Shown here piece by piece: positions 63,460 through 64,000 of a stretch of 64,000 bases of DNA (the first letter of the stretch is position 1; the number at the start of each line of letters is the position of its first letter). This DNA is from Gordonia namibiensis NBRC 108229. Its GTDB lineage: Bacteria > Actinomycetota > Actinomycetes > Mycobacteriales > Mycobacteriaceae. Made by a program: the position numbers and the translations under genes. Under the pieces are notes generated by a model. That model saw only the letters and a list, made by a program, of their open reading frames with translations. It was not told the origin of the DNA and searched no databases. The stretch spans positions 1 to 64,000 of the forward strand of contig NZ_BAHE01000030.1 of assembly GCF_000298235.1 (NCBI RefSeq). The letters run 5' to 3'.

Positions 63460-64000
63460 CTACGCGGACCGCGACGTCAGCCGCAGTGCGCCGATGACCC
63501 GATCGGTGCCGGAACGGTCGCCCACGGTGATCCGCGTTCCGGCCGCGCCGCACTCCTTCACCGCGATCCCGATCCCCCGGAGCAGCCGTCCGACGGCCAC
63601 CCCGTCCGCGCCGGGGAGGAAGACGAAGTTGGCCTGACTGGGCACGACTCGGACGCCCATCTGCGCCAGCACGCCGGTCAACCGGTCCCGCTCCACCCTC
63701 ATGGAACGGATTCGTTGTGCCAGCTCGAGTTCCGCGTCCAGCGCGACCGGAACCGCCGCCATCGCGGCGCGACCGACCGCGAACGGCACCTCGTGGTCAC
63801 GCAGTTCCGAGATCAGTCCGGCCGCGCCGATGCCGTATCCGACCCGGAGCGCCGCCAGACCGTATGCCTTGGAGAAGGTCCGCAGCACGAGGACGCCCGG
63901 GTTCCGGATCAGCCGGTGCAGATCGGATGCGGTCTCGCTGAACTCCACATAGGCCTCGTCGACGATCGTCATCACATGGGGCGGCACCGCCGCGAGGAAC
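63460..64000 (-). CDS. histidinol-phosphate aminotransferase-like PLP enzyme, C-terminal part
   Basis: A fold type I aminotransferase continuing past the window end; the visible frame remains open to 64000, so no start is seen. Motifs are VDEAYVEF (PLP-pyridine Asp) and TFSKAYGLAALRVGYG (Schiff-base Lys), and a C-terminal domain with PSQANFVFLP. This is the layout of HisC2/aromatic aminotransferase proteins. The exact substrate cannot be decided. Confidence 0.85.
   Translation of the reverse strand, partial: FLAAVPPHVMTIVDEAYVEFSETASDLHRLIRNPGVLVLRTFSKAYGLAALRVGYGIGAAGLISELRDHEVPFAVGRAAMAAVPVALDAELELAQRIRSMRVERDRLTGVLAQMGVRVVPSQANFVFLPGADGVAVGRLLRGIGIAVKECGAAGTRITVGDRSGTDRVIGALRLTSRSA

Overview
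The window is high-GC, gene-dense actinobacterial chromosome and looks like Gordonia or a close relative in the Mycobacteriales. This is inferred from gene content and gene order; there is no rRNA marker here. The best evidence is a backbone in the same relative order as the Mycobacterium tuberculosis Rv0945-Rv0959 region: SDR (Rv0945), pgi, chorismate mutase (Rv0948c), uvrD1, M23 peptidase (Rv0950c), sucC-sucD, DUF5336 protein (Rv0954), DUF6350 protein (Rv0955), purN, purH, AAA ATPase (Rv0958) and VWA protein (Rv0959). Two blocks interrupt it: about 6.5 kb of sulfonate and stress genes between purH and the Rv0958 homologue, and about 31 kb of catabolic genes between the Rv0954 homologue and sucD.

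Layout. 1-3130: a partial Pro/Gly-rich protein, a DUF4190 protein with QNPYG repeats, an AEC-family transporter and a DUF1707/LiaF-like protein. 3200-6651: a MoxR-like AAA ATPase with its VWA partner. 6701-8154: a self-contained ArsR, SRPBCC, mycothiol-type DinB operon with two matching palindromic operators. 8325-13128: taurine/sulfonate uptake (permease, binding lipoprotein, ATPase), a TauD dioxygenase and a TSUP exporter that overlaps purH and appears to start at ATT. 13115-18164: purH, purN, DUF6350 and DUF5336 proteins.

18378-28424: one tightly coupled operon (accD1, accA1, fadE19, maoC, citE, fadD, aacS) for leucine/isovalerate breakdown. It ends in acetoacetyl-CoA synthetase where M. 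tuberculosis has the CoA transferase ScoAB. It is divergent from a 1192-residue fused 2-oxoacid:ferredoxin oxidoreductase (28640-32218). 32276-36737: VOC protein, OYE-type flavoenzyme, PrmC-like methyltransferase and a small membrane protein. 36849-43618: an uncharacterised carboxylate pathway (acyl-CoA dehydrogenase, acyl-CoA ligase, cyclase-family hydrolase) with a regulator that fuses an XRE and a TetR DNA-binding domain, and a divergent second ligase. 43619-48018: TetR, nitroreductase, Nudix, AccD3, RDD protein and a nonapeptide-repeat protein.

48180-64000: secreted HNH/excalibur lipoprotein, sucCD, M23 peptidase with a perfect CRP/GlxR-type box upstream, uvrD1, a membrane-anchored protein, a GT-C-like membrane protein, chorismate mutase, pgi, two small proteins, an SDR and the end of a HisC-like aminotransferase.

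Regulation. Many genes have a TANNNT -10 element 6-8 nt before the start codon and no Shine-Dalgarno, so leaderless transcription appears common; this also corrects several starts. Convergent or operon ends carry strong hairpins. I saw no tRNA, rRNA, CRISPR array, insertion sequence or phage gene.
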